A DNA stretch of 7,438 bases from positions 1 through 7,438 of the forward strand of contig JASHYD010000289.1 in assembly GCA_030043175.1 (NCBI GenBank). The letters are read 5' to 3'. The DNA comes from Xanthobacteraceae bacterium. Lineage in GTDB: Bacteria; Pseudomonadota; Alphaproteobacteria; Rhizobiales; Xanthobacteraceae. The position numbers and the translations under genes are program-made. This document shows positions 1-5,793 of this stretch, piece after piece. Positions within the stretch are counted from its first letter, which is position 1, and the number at the start of each line of letters is the position of its first letter. The notes beneath the pieces were generated by a model. That model saw only the letters and a program-made list of their open reading frames with translations. It did not search any database and was not told where the DNA came from.

Positions 1-1
1 A

Positions 2-70
2 AGATTAGCGCAGCAAATGGGAGTTAAGGTCACGGCCGGGCGGGATCCGAAGCGGCGCGCGCGTGAGTAG
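2..70 (+). CDS. C-terminal tail of an unrecognised reading frame (partial, enters from the left edge)
   Basis: Frame 2 is open from the window edge to a TAG at 68-70 and reads as 22 residues ending GVKVTAGRDPKRRARE. The basic, charged end looks like an ordinary protein C-terminus, but it is too short to assign a family. A GTG at 63 opens another frame overlapping its stop. The reading may be chance; the upstream sequence outside the window would decide it. Confidence 0.2.
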   Translation, partial: RLAQQMGVKVTAGRDPKRRARE

Positions 71-830
71 TGAGAACGCAAACAAATCGCGCCCCAGAGG
101 CTGGCAGCGTCGCTGGATGATGGCCTGGCCGACCGCCCAGACGGCTTCAACGTCTCTGACGAACATGACCGAGCAGGCCACTGGAATTCGACAATCAGGC
201 GTTGATCTCAAGCCACCGCAAGTGGCCGAAGCCAGAACGTTGCGGAAACGTCGAGACACGACGTCGGCAGGCAGGGTCGGGAGAGCGAGCGCAAGCGAAC
301 TGCTGCAGAGTTTGTCGAGTGGGCTCGTTGCCGGTATCGTGCGTGGTCCGGAGCGCCAACCGTTGAAGAAGCCTGGCCACAAATCGGCGTCCACGCAATC
401 GATCCGGATCACAGGGGTGCTGTGGCGGCCCCACCGTCGGCCGCAGCGTCAGCCTGGAGGGTGTGCCGCCGTAGACGACGAACGTCATCCACGGCGCCGA
501 ACGTGTGAGCGACCGTGGATTGCTCAACGGGCCGGGCGCCGTTGTCGAGCCGTGCCTCCAATGGCTAGCCATGCGCTGCGTTTAGCACCTTTTTAACACG
601 GCGCCGTATCGGCGTACCGCCCAAACGCCGAGCGAAGAAATCACTAAACAGGCAAGCTTATGGCTGTAGACAATCTGCGGCCGCGAATGCGCGCGAGAAC
701 CCCCTCGCTTTAGCCCTAAGGAGCGCGCTCTCCTTGAGAACCATACCGGATTTCAAGGCGGCGCCGGCCGGTTTGTCCTGCGTGAGGATTGGCTAATCGC
801 GGTACTTTGAATATCATTGAGCCGAAGTCT
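71..830. other. Region without a recognisable gene
   Basis: Several open frames overlap here and none can be identified. The longest runs from GTG 63 to 596 (+, 177 codons), but its arginine- and proline-rich product looks like an out-of-frame reading of GC-rich DNA. Frame 2 is open from 206 to 508 without an ATG, and its section near 284-420 (including AAEFVEWARCRYRAW and VEEAWPQIGVHAIDPDH) has more protein-like composition, so a decayed gene is possible. Minus-strand frames at 5-412 and 195-572 are equally unassigned. A weak 6-bp hairpin (AAGGAG/CTCCTT) lies at 718-735. No convincing -35/-10 pair or NifA/sigma-54 site was found upstream of the HiPIP gene. Confidence 0.4.
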
Positions 831-847
831 GCGAGGGAGGGACAGCC

Positions 848-1150
848 ATGGCGACTATCGGATCATCGCGGAGGGCTTTTATCAAAGCAATGGGCGGCGT
901 CGCCGCCGGCGTGACCTGCGGCCGCGCGGTGGCTGCTAAAGCCGAGGACTACAAGCCTCAGGATCAGAAGAAACTCACACAGGCCGCCGCCCGGTATCAA
1001 GATCGCCCAAAGGAGTACGAAAGTTGCGGTAGCTGTCCGTATTTCGTATTTCCTAAGAGTTGCGTCCTGGTGGACGGCGATATCAGCGCAACCGGCTGGT
1101 GCCCCATGTATACGACGTTTTCCCCGCTCGATCGGGGCGCGCATGCCTAA
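848..1150 (+). CDS. High-potential iron-sulfur protein (HiPIP), Tat-exported
   Basis: A 100-residue precursor of a small periplasmic electron carrier holding one [4Fe-4S] cluster. The N-terminus carries a twin-arginine signal (SSRRAFIK, residues 6-13) followed by a short hydrophobic stretch and a likely cleavage site near residues 28-32 (AVAAKA). The mature part of roughly 68 residues has the HiPIP four-cysteine pattern C60-x2-C63-x8-C72-x12-C85, with the typical aromatic/proline context CGSCPYF and the closing GWC. Known family members carry electrons between membrane complexes and periplasmic acceptors; the partner here cannot be seen. The start is supported by GGAGG at 836-840, seven bases before ATG. 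A short extension follows GWC (PMYTTFSPLDRGAHA), and the stop codon falls in a repeat shared with 7328-7368, so the 3' end may be remodelled. No redox partner or operon neighbour is present. Family assignment is firm, physiological role unknown. Confidence 0.9.
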   Translation: MATIGSSRRAFIKAMGGVAAGVTCGRAVAAKAEDYKPQDQKKLTQAAARYQDRPKEYESCGSCPYFVFPKSCVLVDGDISATGWCPMYTTFSPLDRGAHA

Positions 1151-1168
1151 TGAGCGTCGGCGGGCCTT
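1137..1168 (+). repeat. Damaged copy of the hairpin repeat found at 7328-7368
   Basis: Positions 1137-1157 match 7328-7348 at 20 of 21 bases (core GCCTAATGAGCGT). After one extra base the match continues with GGCGGGCCTT, equivalent to the distal copy lacking the ten bases that form one side of its stem. The copy therefore cannot form the long hairpin. The TAA stop of the HiPIP gene (1148-1150) lies inside it. Confidence 0.6.
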
Positions 1169-1604
1169 ATCTGCTCGCCAACCGTTTCCTAGCGTTCCCA
1201 CAAAGCTCAACTAACCTCCGCCTAACCTTAAGGTTCTCACTCCAAACAGGGATCGGTGGGGCTCTTTGTCTCCGCGCTAGATCTCGTGGGCGAACAGCGC
1301 GCACCCTTACTTCCTAATTCGCTTACGAGTTCTGATGCACACTATGAGATTTCATAAGGATGCGTCCGAGTTGGCGGCGTGCTGGCCGTTGGACGTGAAT
1401 CGTAGGCACTGGGCAATGTCGCCGATATGAGTGCGCAACAATCGCTTTTTTTACAAGAACTTCACGGCGGCATTTTCCAACCGGAACCGCGCAGCCGATC
1501 GCGCTTTTGCAGGGCGCGCATTATGGTAGCTAAGCGCTGTCGACAGTAACGAATGTTCAACAAGGCGGCAATACCGCTTAGCAGACCGCACTCTCCTTTG
1601 CCGG
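1169..1604. other. Intergenic region with no recognisable gene
   Basis: No frame here resembles a protein that I know. A perfect 12-bp palindrome, AACCTTAAGGTT, lies at 1224-1235. The section 1450-1600 could be decayed coding DNA, because short protein-like runs appear between stops, but nothing can be assigned. Confidence 0.4.
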
Positions 1605-1691
1605 GTGGGCGCAATCCAGCTTGAGGTTTCGCCGCTGGCGATGACGTTCTCGATAAAGGTTGCCGGCCACGAAGCTGATGACGATACGGCG

Positions 1692-1811
1692 ATGACCCGC
1701 CGCAAAGGCGAAATCACCCGCAGCGATCTCAAGCGGAGCTGAAATCACTCGGTGCGCTCAGAAATGGTCGCATCGTGTCGCGCTGTCGCGGCCGACAAGG
1801 TGCGGAGCGTC
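1692..1811 (+). pseudogene. N-terminal remnant of a small rhizobial hypothetical protein family
   Basis: ATG 1692 reads MTRRKGEITRSDLKRS and stops at 1740-1742; the frame is open upstream from GTG 1605. After a 25-base interruption, 1762-1788 reads KWSHRVALS in another frame, and a further shift from 1791 reads ADKVRSV. Joined, these resemble the opening of a rhizobial family that I recall as M-R-R-x-G-E-I-T-R-x-D-L-K-R-x-W-P-H-H-V-A-L-P-A-x-K-V-R. That memory has not been checked against a database. The matching C-terminal part is at 2489-2611, so the two look like the separated ends of one gene. At least two frameshifts and a nonsense codon make this copy non-functional. The function of the family is unknown to me. 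Confidence 0.5.
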
Positions 1812-1933
1812 GCAAGTCCGCGGAAAGATCTCTGTACCAAATTTCCGCGCCCCGCTCCGGCGAGGACCGTGTATGCAGGAGGCACCGTCACCCCGGGTCG
1901 CTATGACAGCGCTTGCAAATATCATCTCACTGT

Positions 1934-2131
1934 TTACTGCTGCTGAGGGTTCGTGTCCTGGTGGTGCTTGGCCGAATCGCGGCCGCAGCTCACCCAGCCT
2001 CCTCGGCAGTGGGTCACGTAGATGTTGTCTGGATGCCACCCGGAATGATGACGGTAGCGCCGGTCGGCGTGGGCCGCGGGGGCTGAGGGACAAACCGTGA
2101 TACCGATCGCGACGGCGAAGACGATGCGCAT
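1934..2131 (-). CDS. Small secreted histidine-rich peptide, 65 residues
   Basis: The frame is open up to 2305, but the ATG at 2131 is the best start: it has GGAG eight bases upstream and begins a clear signal peptide. Residues 1-22 (MRIVFAVAIG to PAAHA) form a short hydrophobic Sec-type signal with an A-H-A cleavage site before D23. The mature part of about 43 residues is polar and histidine-rich (H28, H29, H33, H41, H56, H57), with two cysteines (C42 and C49) that could pair or bind metal, and a QQQ end. I do not recognise a characterised family; short exported His/Tyr-rich proteins of this style occur in Bradyrhizobium. It sits in the DNA separating the two halves of the hypothetical gene remnant, on the opposite strand. 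A decayed C-terminus is possible, since related proteins may be longer. Function unknown. Confidence 0.5.
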   Translation of the reverse strand: MRIVFAVAIGITVCPSAPAAHADRRYRHHSGWHPDNIYVTHCRGGWVSCGRDSAKHHQDTNPQQQ

Positions 2132-2228
2132 GATGCTAACTCCGTTCGAGATCTGAGAAAGAAATTCCGGATTTACGGGCGTTTCTAAAGCTACATGACG
2201 CGAAAAAGTGGTGAACATTGCTGCCTTC

Positions 2229-2252
2229 CTTTTTTTCGCAAAGGAAAAAAAG
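2229..2252. repeat. T-tract/A-tract hairpin upstream of the secreted peptide gene
   Basis: CTTTTTTT (2229-2236) pairs perfectly with AAAAAAAG (2245-2252) across an eight-base loop. It lies about 100 bases upstream of the start at 2131 on the minus strand. It could be an A/T-rich upstream promoter element or a weak terminator for transcription from either side. The sequence does not say which. Confidence 0.45.
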
Positions 2253-2355
2253 CGGCGCCCGGTTCCTAAAACGGGACCACGGGCCAGGGGAAGAGAGAAT
2301 GCCAAACCTTAGGCGCTGCGAGGTCTTGTAATGAGCGCCATGCGGAACAGAGGCC

Positions 2356-2367
2356 AGTTCCGGAACT
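2356..2367. repeat. Perfect 12-bp palindrome
   Basis: AGTTCCGGAACT is its own reverse complement. It lies in the gene-free stretch 2306-2488. It may be an operator or simply chance; no gene start is positioned for it to regulate clearly. Confidence 0.3.
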
Positions 2368-2488
2368 CCTGTGTTATAAATCCGACAGAACTGCTAAGGT
2401 TTCTTTCTGGGAGCCGATCACGGTCACTTGATGCCGTTGCCGTCTGTTCTTTGCTGGTCGGATCGGCAGAGATGGCGAATCAATCCGT

Positions 2489-2611
2489 CCCATCACGCTC
2501 GGCGGCCGCCGCGATGACAGCGACTTCGTGGTGTTCTGCTTTGGTAAGCCGGAAGACGCGGAGGCCTTTGCCGAGTGTTTCGATAGGGAAAGGTCGCCTG
2601 TCCAGCCCTAA
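2489..2611 (+). pseudogene. C-terminal remnant of the same small rhizobial hypothetical family
   Basis: Frame 2 reads PITLGGRRDDSDFVVFCFG then KPEDAEAFAECFDRERSPV and ends with TAA at 2609-2611. The block RRDDSDFVVFCF-x-KPEDAEAF is what I recall as the conserved C-terminus of the family whose N-terminus is at 1692-1811. That is memory and not a search result. The middle of roughly 30-40 residues expected between the two parts is not visible at either side. There is no start codon with a ribosome-binding site suited to making this piece alone. The function of the family is unknown to me. Confidence 0.5.
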
Positions 2612-2943
2612 TTCGCTTCAGCGCGCCGACCCATTGAGCCTCTTCATATCTTGGCACAGTCAGCCGGTCACGAAATAGAGCCATGCATGTCGAATATGTT
2701 TTAGCATTCACCGAAGCATCGCTCAGCGGCTACCGCTCGGGGACCGGGTGCAGTTTACCGGCTTTTGGACCGGTGCAGCCGTTTCGCCGCGCTTTGCCCC
2801 AAATGACGAGGTCGATTTTGGTCGCACCATGTCGCGCTTGCTTGCGGCCGACAATACTCCGGGTCAGACCTGCGGCGATGCGACAGTGAGCAGGATGTTG
2901 TCGGGCGCAGGACGCGGCTCGCGTGCAGGAACATTCCGGGCAG
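2612..2943. other. Region without a recognisable gene
   Basis: Short open frames exist (for example 2748-3092 + and 2493-2711 -), but none has recognisable motifs, a convincing ribosome-binding site or a composition better than the competing frames. It may be decayed coding DNA. Confidence 0.35.
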
Positions 2944-2958
2944 TTAGCAATTTGCTAA
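2944..2958. promoter_or_regulatory. Inverted repeat upstream of the small membrane protein gene
   Basis: TTAGCA and TGCTAA are inverted around ATT, 38 bases before the ATG at 2996. The position and symmetry suit an operator or a promoter-proximal element. The regulator cannot be named from sequence. Confidence 0.3.
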
Positions 2959-2995
2959 TCAACCTCCGTTGGCCAACCGAGAATGGGAATAGAAC

Positions 2996-3244
2996 ATGTC
3001 CGATCCCCGCTACTCCGATTCACGCCGGAACGATGAGTTGCGCCGTTACGGCGTCGAAGCGTCTGGCAGAGCCGGATTCTGGCCGTGGCTAACGGCGGCC
3101 CTCACCGCTCTCGGGCTTCTAATAGGGGGGATTATCGGATACAATTGGGGCTGGGGTGACCACGAAAAGAGGGCTCAGTCGAGCCCGCCTGCAACGACTG
3201 GTTCGGCCCCATTGCAGCAACGACCCGCGCCTCAAACTCGGTGA
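2996..3244 (+). CDS. Small single-pass membrane protein, 82 residues
   Basis: The N-terminus is short and charged (MSDPRYSDSRRNDELRRYG). One clear membrane segment follows at about residues 31-50 (WLTAALTALGLLIGGIIGYN). The tail is polar and rich in Pro, Ser, Thr and Gln. This layout, including the MSDPRY-type start, resembles small hypothetical proteins that I recall as common in Bradyrhizobium; no function is known to me. The ribosome-binding site is weak (GGGA about eleven bases before ATG). The gene lies downstream of an inverted repeat at 2944-2958. After the TGA at 3242-3244 the same frame stays open with a similar Ser/Pro/Ala-rich run (SASPPASAG), so the native protein may once have been longer and this stop may be a nonsense mutation. 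Confidence 0.55.
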   Translation: MSDPRYSDSRRNDELRRYGVEASGRAGFWPWLTAALTALGLLIGGIIGYNWGWGDHEKRAQSSPPATTGSAPLQQRPAPQTR

Positions 3245-3401
3245 TATTCGGCATCGCCGCCCGCCTCAGCCGGGATCGTCGGGCTGGTGGGCGGGGCGTT
3301 TATCGCTTGGATGTCGTGTCGACAGCAAGACTCTCCAGTTGTTGCGACACGATCCGGTATTCGGACGAGGGGGCCGAGAAGACCGGCCGCATGCCCGCGC
3401 G

Positions 3402-3587
3402 TCATATGGCGGGGCACCAGGCGAAGAAGCTCGGCAAGATTAGTCGCGCGACGTCACTGTATGAGCACAGGAATAGCGAAATCTCGTTGCGCATTTTAGC
3501 AACGAGCATGCCAAGACTCACAACGAGGACGAGGCCAAGAAGAATTCGGTATGCCAGATACAAAAGCAGCACCGTGACAGCAAACAC
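3402..3587 (-). CDS. Possible small membrane protein (weak)
   Basis: From a GTG at 3587 the frame encodes 61 residues beginning with one long hydrophobic stretch (FAVTVLLLYLAYRILLGLV to about residue 31), then KMRNEISLF and a second moderately hydrophobic end (LILPSFFAW). The strong hydrophobic run argues for a real, perhaps decayed, membrane protein. Against it, no ribosome-binding site is visible, the start is GTG, and competing plus-strand frames (3241-3711) cover the same DNA. No family is recognised. Confidence 0.25.
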   Translation of the reverse strand: MFAVTVLLLYLAYRILLGLVLVVSLGMLVAKMRNEISLFLCSYSDVARLILPSFFAWCPAI

Positions 3588-3732
3588 CGAGGAGGCGCGA
3601 CTTACTCGCCACGACGACGTTTCAAGGCGCGAGAATCAGGCAATGGCAAGATTCCCGCGCAAGGTTGAGGCACGGCATAGGGCCGGCGCAGCCGTGATCG
3701 ACGATAGATGATTCGCGGCCGGAGTTATCCGG

Positions 3733-3999
3733 TCAGCATGGCGCTTGAGCCATGACCAACAACAAGGGCGACGACCGCGAGCCCAATAATTGCACCCAAA
3801 ACAGGCTAAACCCGAGAACATACAGAACATTATCCGTTACACCCTGTCTAACCTCGTCTCTCCATAATGCAACTGGCTCAATAGGCACCATATTGTTGTT
3901 GATGGCGTTTCTGAGGTTCTTATTGGTGGCCTCCAGTGCTTGCATCGAGATGTTGGCTGCGTCATTGAGGCCTGCGATGGAAACAGCAAGGCTCCGCAC
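3733..3999 (-). CDS. Hypothetical protein with C-terminal membrane segment, possibly frameshifted
   Basis: The GTG at 3999 is the first start after an in-frame TAG, with AGGAG ten bases upstream (4010-4014 on the plus strand). The 88-residue product has an amphipathic, Asn/Ala-rich first half (LNDAANISMQALEATNKNL, residues 11-29), a polar middle, and a hydrophobic segment near residues 56-72 (DNVLYVLGFSLFWVQLLG). Its composition is clearly protein-like compared with the overlapping plus-strand frames. A one-base-equivalent shift near residue 66 would replace the last residues by VLGAIIGLAVVALVVGHG and end at a TAA at 3725-3727, giving a fuller membrane helix, so this copy may be frameshifted. 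The family is not recognised. A tail-anchored or single-pass inner-membrane protein is the reasonable reading. Confidence 0.45.
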   Translation of the reverse strand: MRSLAVSIAGLNDAANISMQALEATNKNLRNAINNNMVPIEPVALWRDEVRQGVTDNVLYVLGFSLFWVQLLGSRSSPLLLVMAQAPC

Positions 4000-4180
4000 C
4001 CTGGTTTGGCTCCTGTGTACCCCCTACGTGTAGATCTCCCGACTATCATTGTGGACAGCAATCCGCCTGTAACGTGAGCTCATCAGCCCGGTGGCGTGAT
4101 CATGTCTGGGCAAACTGAAGGCGGTGTCGTGTTACACTGTCAAGGTACGAGTAGTCACCCGCTTGCCCGCATCAGCCCCG
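4000..4180. other. Intergenic stretch leading to the paired palindromes
   Basis: No recognised gene. A 48-codon frame (ATG 4102 to TAA 4246-4248, +) runs through and past the palindromes. It has no good ribosome-binding site and no recognisable motif, so I do not call it a gene. Confidence 0.3.
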
Positions 4181-4224
4181 CGCAAAAGCTTTTGCAAATG
4201 TCCGCGCGCGCAAAACCTTTTGCG
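4181..4224. repeat. Pair of directly repeated palindromes (operator-like)
   Basis: GCAAAAGCTTTTGC (4182-4195) is a perfect 14-bp palindrome. A near copy, GCAAAACCTTTTGC (4210-4223), differs only at one central base, and CGCAAAA/TTTTGCG arms extend it to 4209-4224. Centre-to-centre spacing is 28 bp. Two similar dyads in tandem are typical of cooperative repressor operators or partition-type sites. No start codon of a recognised gene lies close by, so the target and protein are unknown. Confidence 0.5.
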
Positions 4225-4837
4225 GCTGTCCAGCACAATTTCGGATAAACTAATCCTGTGAACCGATCGACATTACCCTGGTGGCCTGGTATGCCGCTTC
4301 AAAGCTCGGAGCTGCGTGCGGCGTGACGTGCCATGGCTTCACCGATAATTTTTGCGGCCTATAGTCAGTACTCGCCATATCTTTCATTTGTCACGATATG
4401 GCCTTGGTATCACCGCTGCCCAACGGATGATGACGCTCGATTCCAGGGCGAGCAAACATCGCCTTGGCTGGGCCCCAATTCACAATAGAAGTGAATTTCA
4501 GGGGTTGAACGACTTTGAGCGTCAGCATCATTATGAGTGAGATAGCCATTGGTTTCCCGGCAACCGCCATCGGGATAGTCGGTCGATATTGAGCGTGTCG
4601 GGCGCGCAAAGCCAGAGTATGAAGATTAGCAAGCAGCAGAGGTAGCGCAGGCATCGATGCGGATGACTCAGTCGGCGCTAGCGCGAGCGTTTCGGCAGGT
4701 TCGTGCGCGAATTTAGCCCGCTCGAAGGAAGCATCTCTATCGCCACGGTCCCTACGGACGTCGCTGAGCGCGAAAATCGCCACGAGCAGCTCGACCTGGG
4801 CGCAAACTAGCTCTCCAGTGCCGGCGAGCTTTTCAGA
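4225..4837. other. Region with open frames but no supportable gene
   Basis: The longest frame is minus 4391-4912 (173 codons from GTG), containing VELLVAIFALSDVRRDRGDRD and LIMMLTLKVVQPLKF. No family, ribosome-binding site or domain could be recognised, and other frames look equally plausible in places (for example EDTVEFCQAILKSSPALES on the minus strand near 4810-4870). This suggests decayed coding DNA. A 7-bp inverted repeat CCATATC/GATATGG spans 4375-4401 with a 13-base spacer. Confidence 0.3.
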
Positions 4838-5113
4838 ATGGCTTGGCAGAATTCGACCGTGTCCTCGAACTTCAAGCCGGCCACGTGGAGAACCGCGGGC
4901 TATCAGCCGCACTCAGTTCGAGTCGGCGACATGTGGTATAGGATGAACCACCTCGGACCGCTGGGCATATATCTGTCGATCGCGGCCGACCTGTACGATG
5001 TCGCGCATGATGCTGCGCAGGGCGACATGCTGGCTCTTTCCATCATCCTCAGCAAACGGGACAATCGAAGGGCAAAACATCTAGGCCAGCGTGGCCATTC
5101 TGTGTCGGACTAG
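4838..5113 (+). CDS. Unrecognised open frame ending exactly at the IS5 left end
   Basis: This 91-codon frame has a protein-like second half (MNHLGPLGIYLSIAADLYD, then DMLALSIILSKRDNRRAKH). No family is recognised. Its TAG stop (5111-5113) is made of the TA plus first base at the apparent left boundary of the IS5-family relic, so the frame may be the front part of a gene cut by the insertion. No strong ribosome-binding site precedes the ATG at 4838, and the minus-strand frame 4391-4912 overlaps its first part. It could equally be a chance frame. Confidence 0.25.
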   Translation: MAWQNSTVSSNFKPATWRTAGYQPHSVRVGDMWYRMNHLGPLGIYLSIAADLYDVAHDAAQGDMLALSIILSKRDNRRAKHLGQRGHSVSD

Positions 5114-5187
5114 GTCCTGTGGACAATAGAGGGGAATTCCCACCGACTCGCTAATGTGATTCAAGATCGTAACTGGGGAGGGCGATC

Positions 5188-5310
5188 TTGATTCGGCGGG
5201 CGTTGACGACGGACAAGTGGCAGCGGATTGAACGACTTAGTTCAGGCAGGAAAGGCGGTCAGGGCCGCCACGGCGGAGACAATCGTTTGTTCGTCGATGC
5301 CGTGTTGTGG
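5188..5310 (+). pseudogene. IS5-family transposase, N-terminal fragment
   Basis: From a TTG at 5188 the frame reads MIRRALTTDKWQRIERL and then GGDNRLFVDAVLW, the standard start of the short IS5-group transposase (compare R-x-A-L-T-D-x-x-W-x-x-I, then D-N-R-x-F-V-D-A-V-L-W). The match stops abruptly after the tryptophan at 5308-5310. Beyond that the plus frame continues as unrelated residues, while the DNA reads sensibly only on the other strand. Confidence 0.75.
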
Positions 5311-5655
5311 CTGGGCCGCGACTTGTCCAGTCGTCAGGATGAGGCGGACCGGATTCCCGAGGGATATCGACAGCGATGCTGATCTTGCTGCTCAGGCCTC
5401 CGCGGGGAATGCCCGATCGCCTCATCTTCGCTTCCCGCTTTTGAGCGCCGCGGCTGCATGAGGGTGCGAGCGTGCAGTAATGGAATCGATGATCAGGCAT
5501 TCAAGGTCAGAATTTTCATTGGGCGCGGTGAAAAGTCGCTTCCCAGACGCCCTTCTTGGCCCATGGTCGGAAACGTCTGAACACACGGCTCCACTTATCG
5601 AACTCTTCAGGCAGATCGCGCCCCAGCGCGCCGGCACGGAGCGACAATTCCCTGC
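5311..5655 (-). pseudogene. IS5-family transposase, internal fragment in inverted orientation with frameshifts
   Basis: Read from about 5655 downward, the pieces follow the family order: GALGRDLPEEFDKW; then KRLFTAPNENSDLECLIIDS with the first DDE-type Asp at 5485-5487 and its ARSHPHAAAA context (IDSTIVRxHxHAAGA in relatives); then EDEAIG in another frame; then GGLSSKISIAVD; then PVRLILTTGQVAAQ after a further shift. At least three frame changes separate these blocks. The segment supplies exactly the part expected after LFVDAVLW of the 5188-5310 fragment, but on the opposite strand. The C-terminal part with the last catalytic residues is missing or unrecognisable. Confidence 0.7.
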
Positions 5656-5660
5656 TTGAC

Positions 5661-5793
5661 CAGACTATCTAGCTCAGCACCCGTCAGTGCGACTTGGCGA
5701 ACAGCGAATGGACACGTGCAAGCGCTCCGATGCGTCTACATGAGTTCCCCCTCTCACTGCTTGTCCCATTATTAACGCTACGAAACGGCGTAA
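5661..5793. other. Gap between the IS5 relic and the IS66-derived repeats
   Basis: No gene or motif is recognised. It probably consists of decayed insertion-sequence DNA. Confidence 0.3.

Larger units (their letters stand above)
5113..5660. mobile_element. IS5-family insertion sequence relic, internally inverted and truncated
   Basis: The apparent left end begins GGTCCTGTGGACAATAG at 5113, preceded by TA at 5111-5112, which fits a subgroup of IS5 elements with TA target duplication. A near-inverted repeat, GATTCAAGATCG (5158-5169) and CGATCTTGATTC (5183-5194, one mismatch), surrounds the leader before the transposase start. The transposase N-terminus reads on the plus strand to about 5310. 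The next section of the same protein reads on the minus strand from about 5655 down to 5311. No right inverted repeat was found. After 5655 the plus strand shows CCTGCTTGACCAGACT (a possible LLDQT), then decays. The boundaries are approximate. Confidence 0.7.

Noticed and set aside
63..596. 177-codon plus-strand open frame
   Set aside because: The product is Arg/Pro-rich with no domain, the GTG start lacks a clear ribosome-binding site, and another frame (206-508) has more protein-like composition.
600..847. Possible NifA site or sigma-54 promoter for the HiPIP gene
   Set aside because: I looked for TGT-N10-ACA and GG-N10-GC patterns and found no convincing match.
4102..4248. 48-codon plus-strand open frame
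   Set aside because: It runs through the paired palindromes, with no good ribosome-binding site or motif; the palindromes explain the sequence pattern better.
4391..4912. 173-codon minus-strand open frame
   Set aside because: No recognised motif, no ribosome-binding site, and competing frames on both strands are equally plausible; kept only as a note in the region entry.
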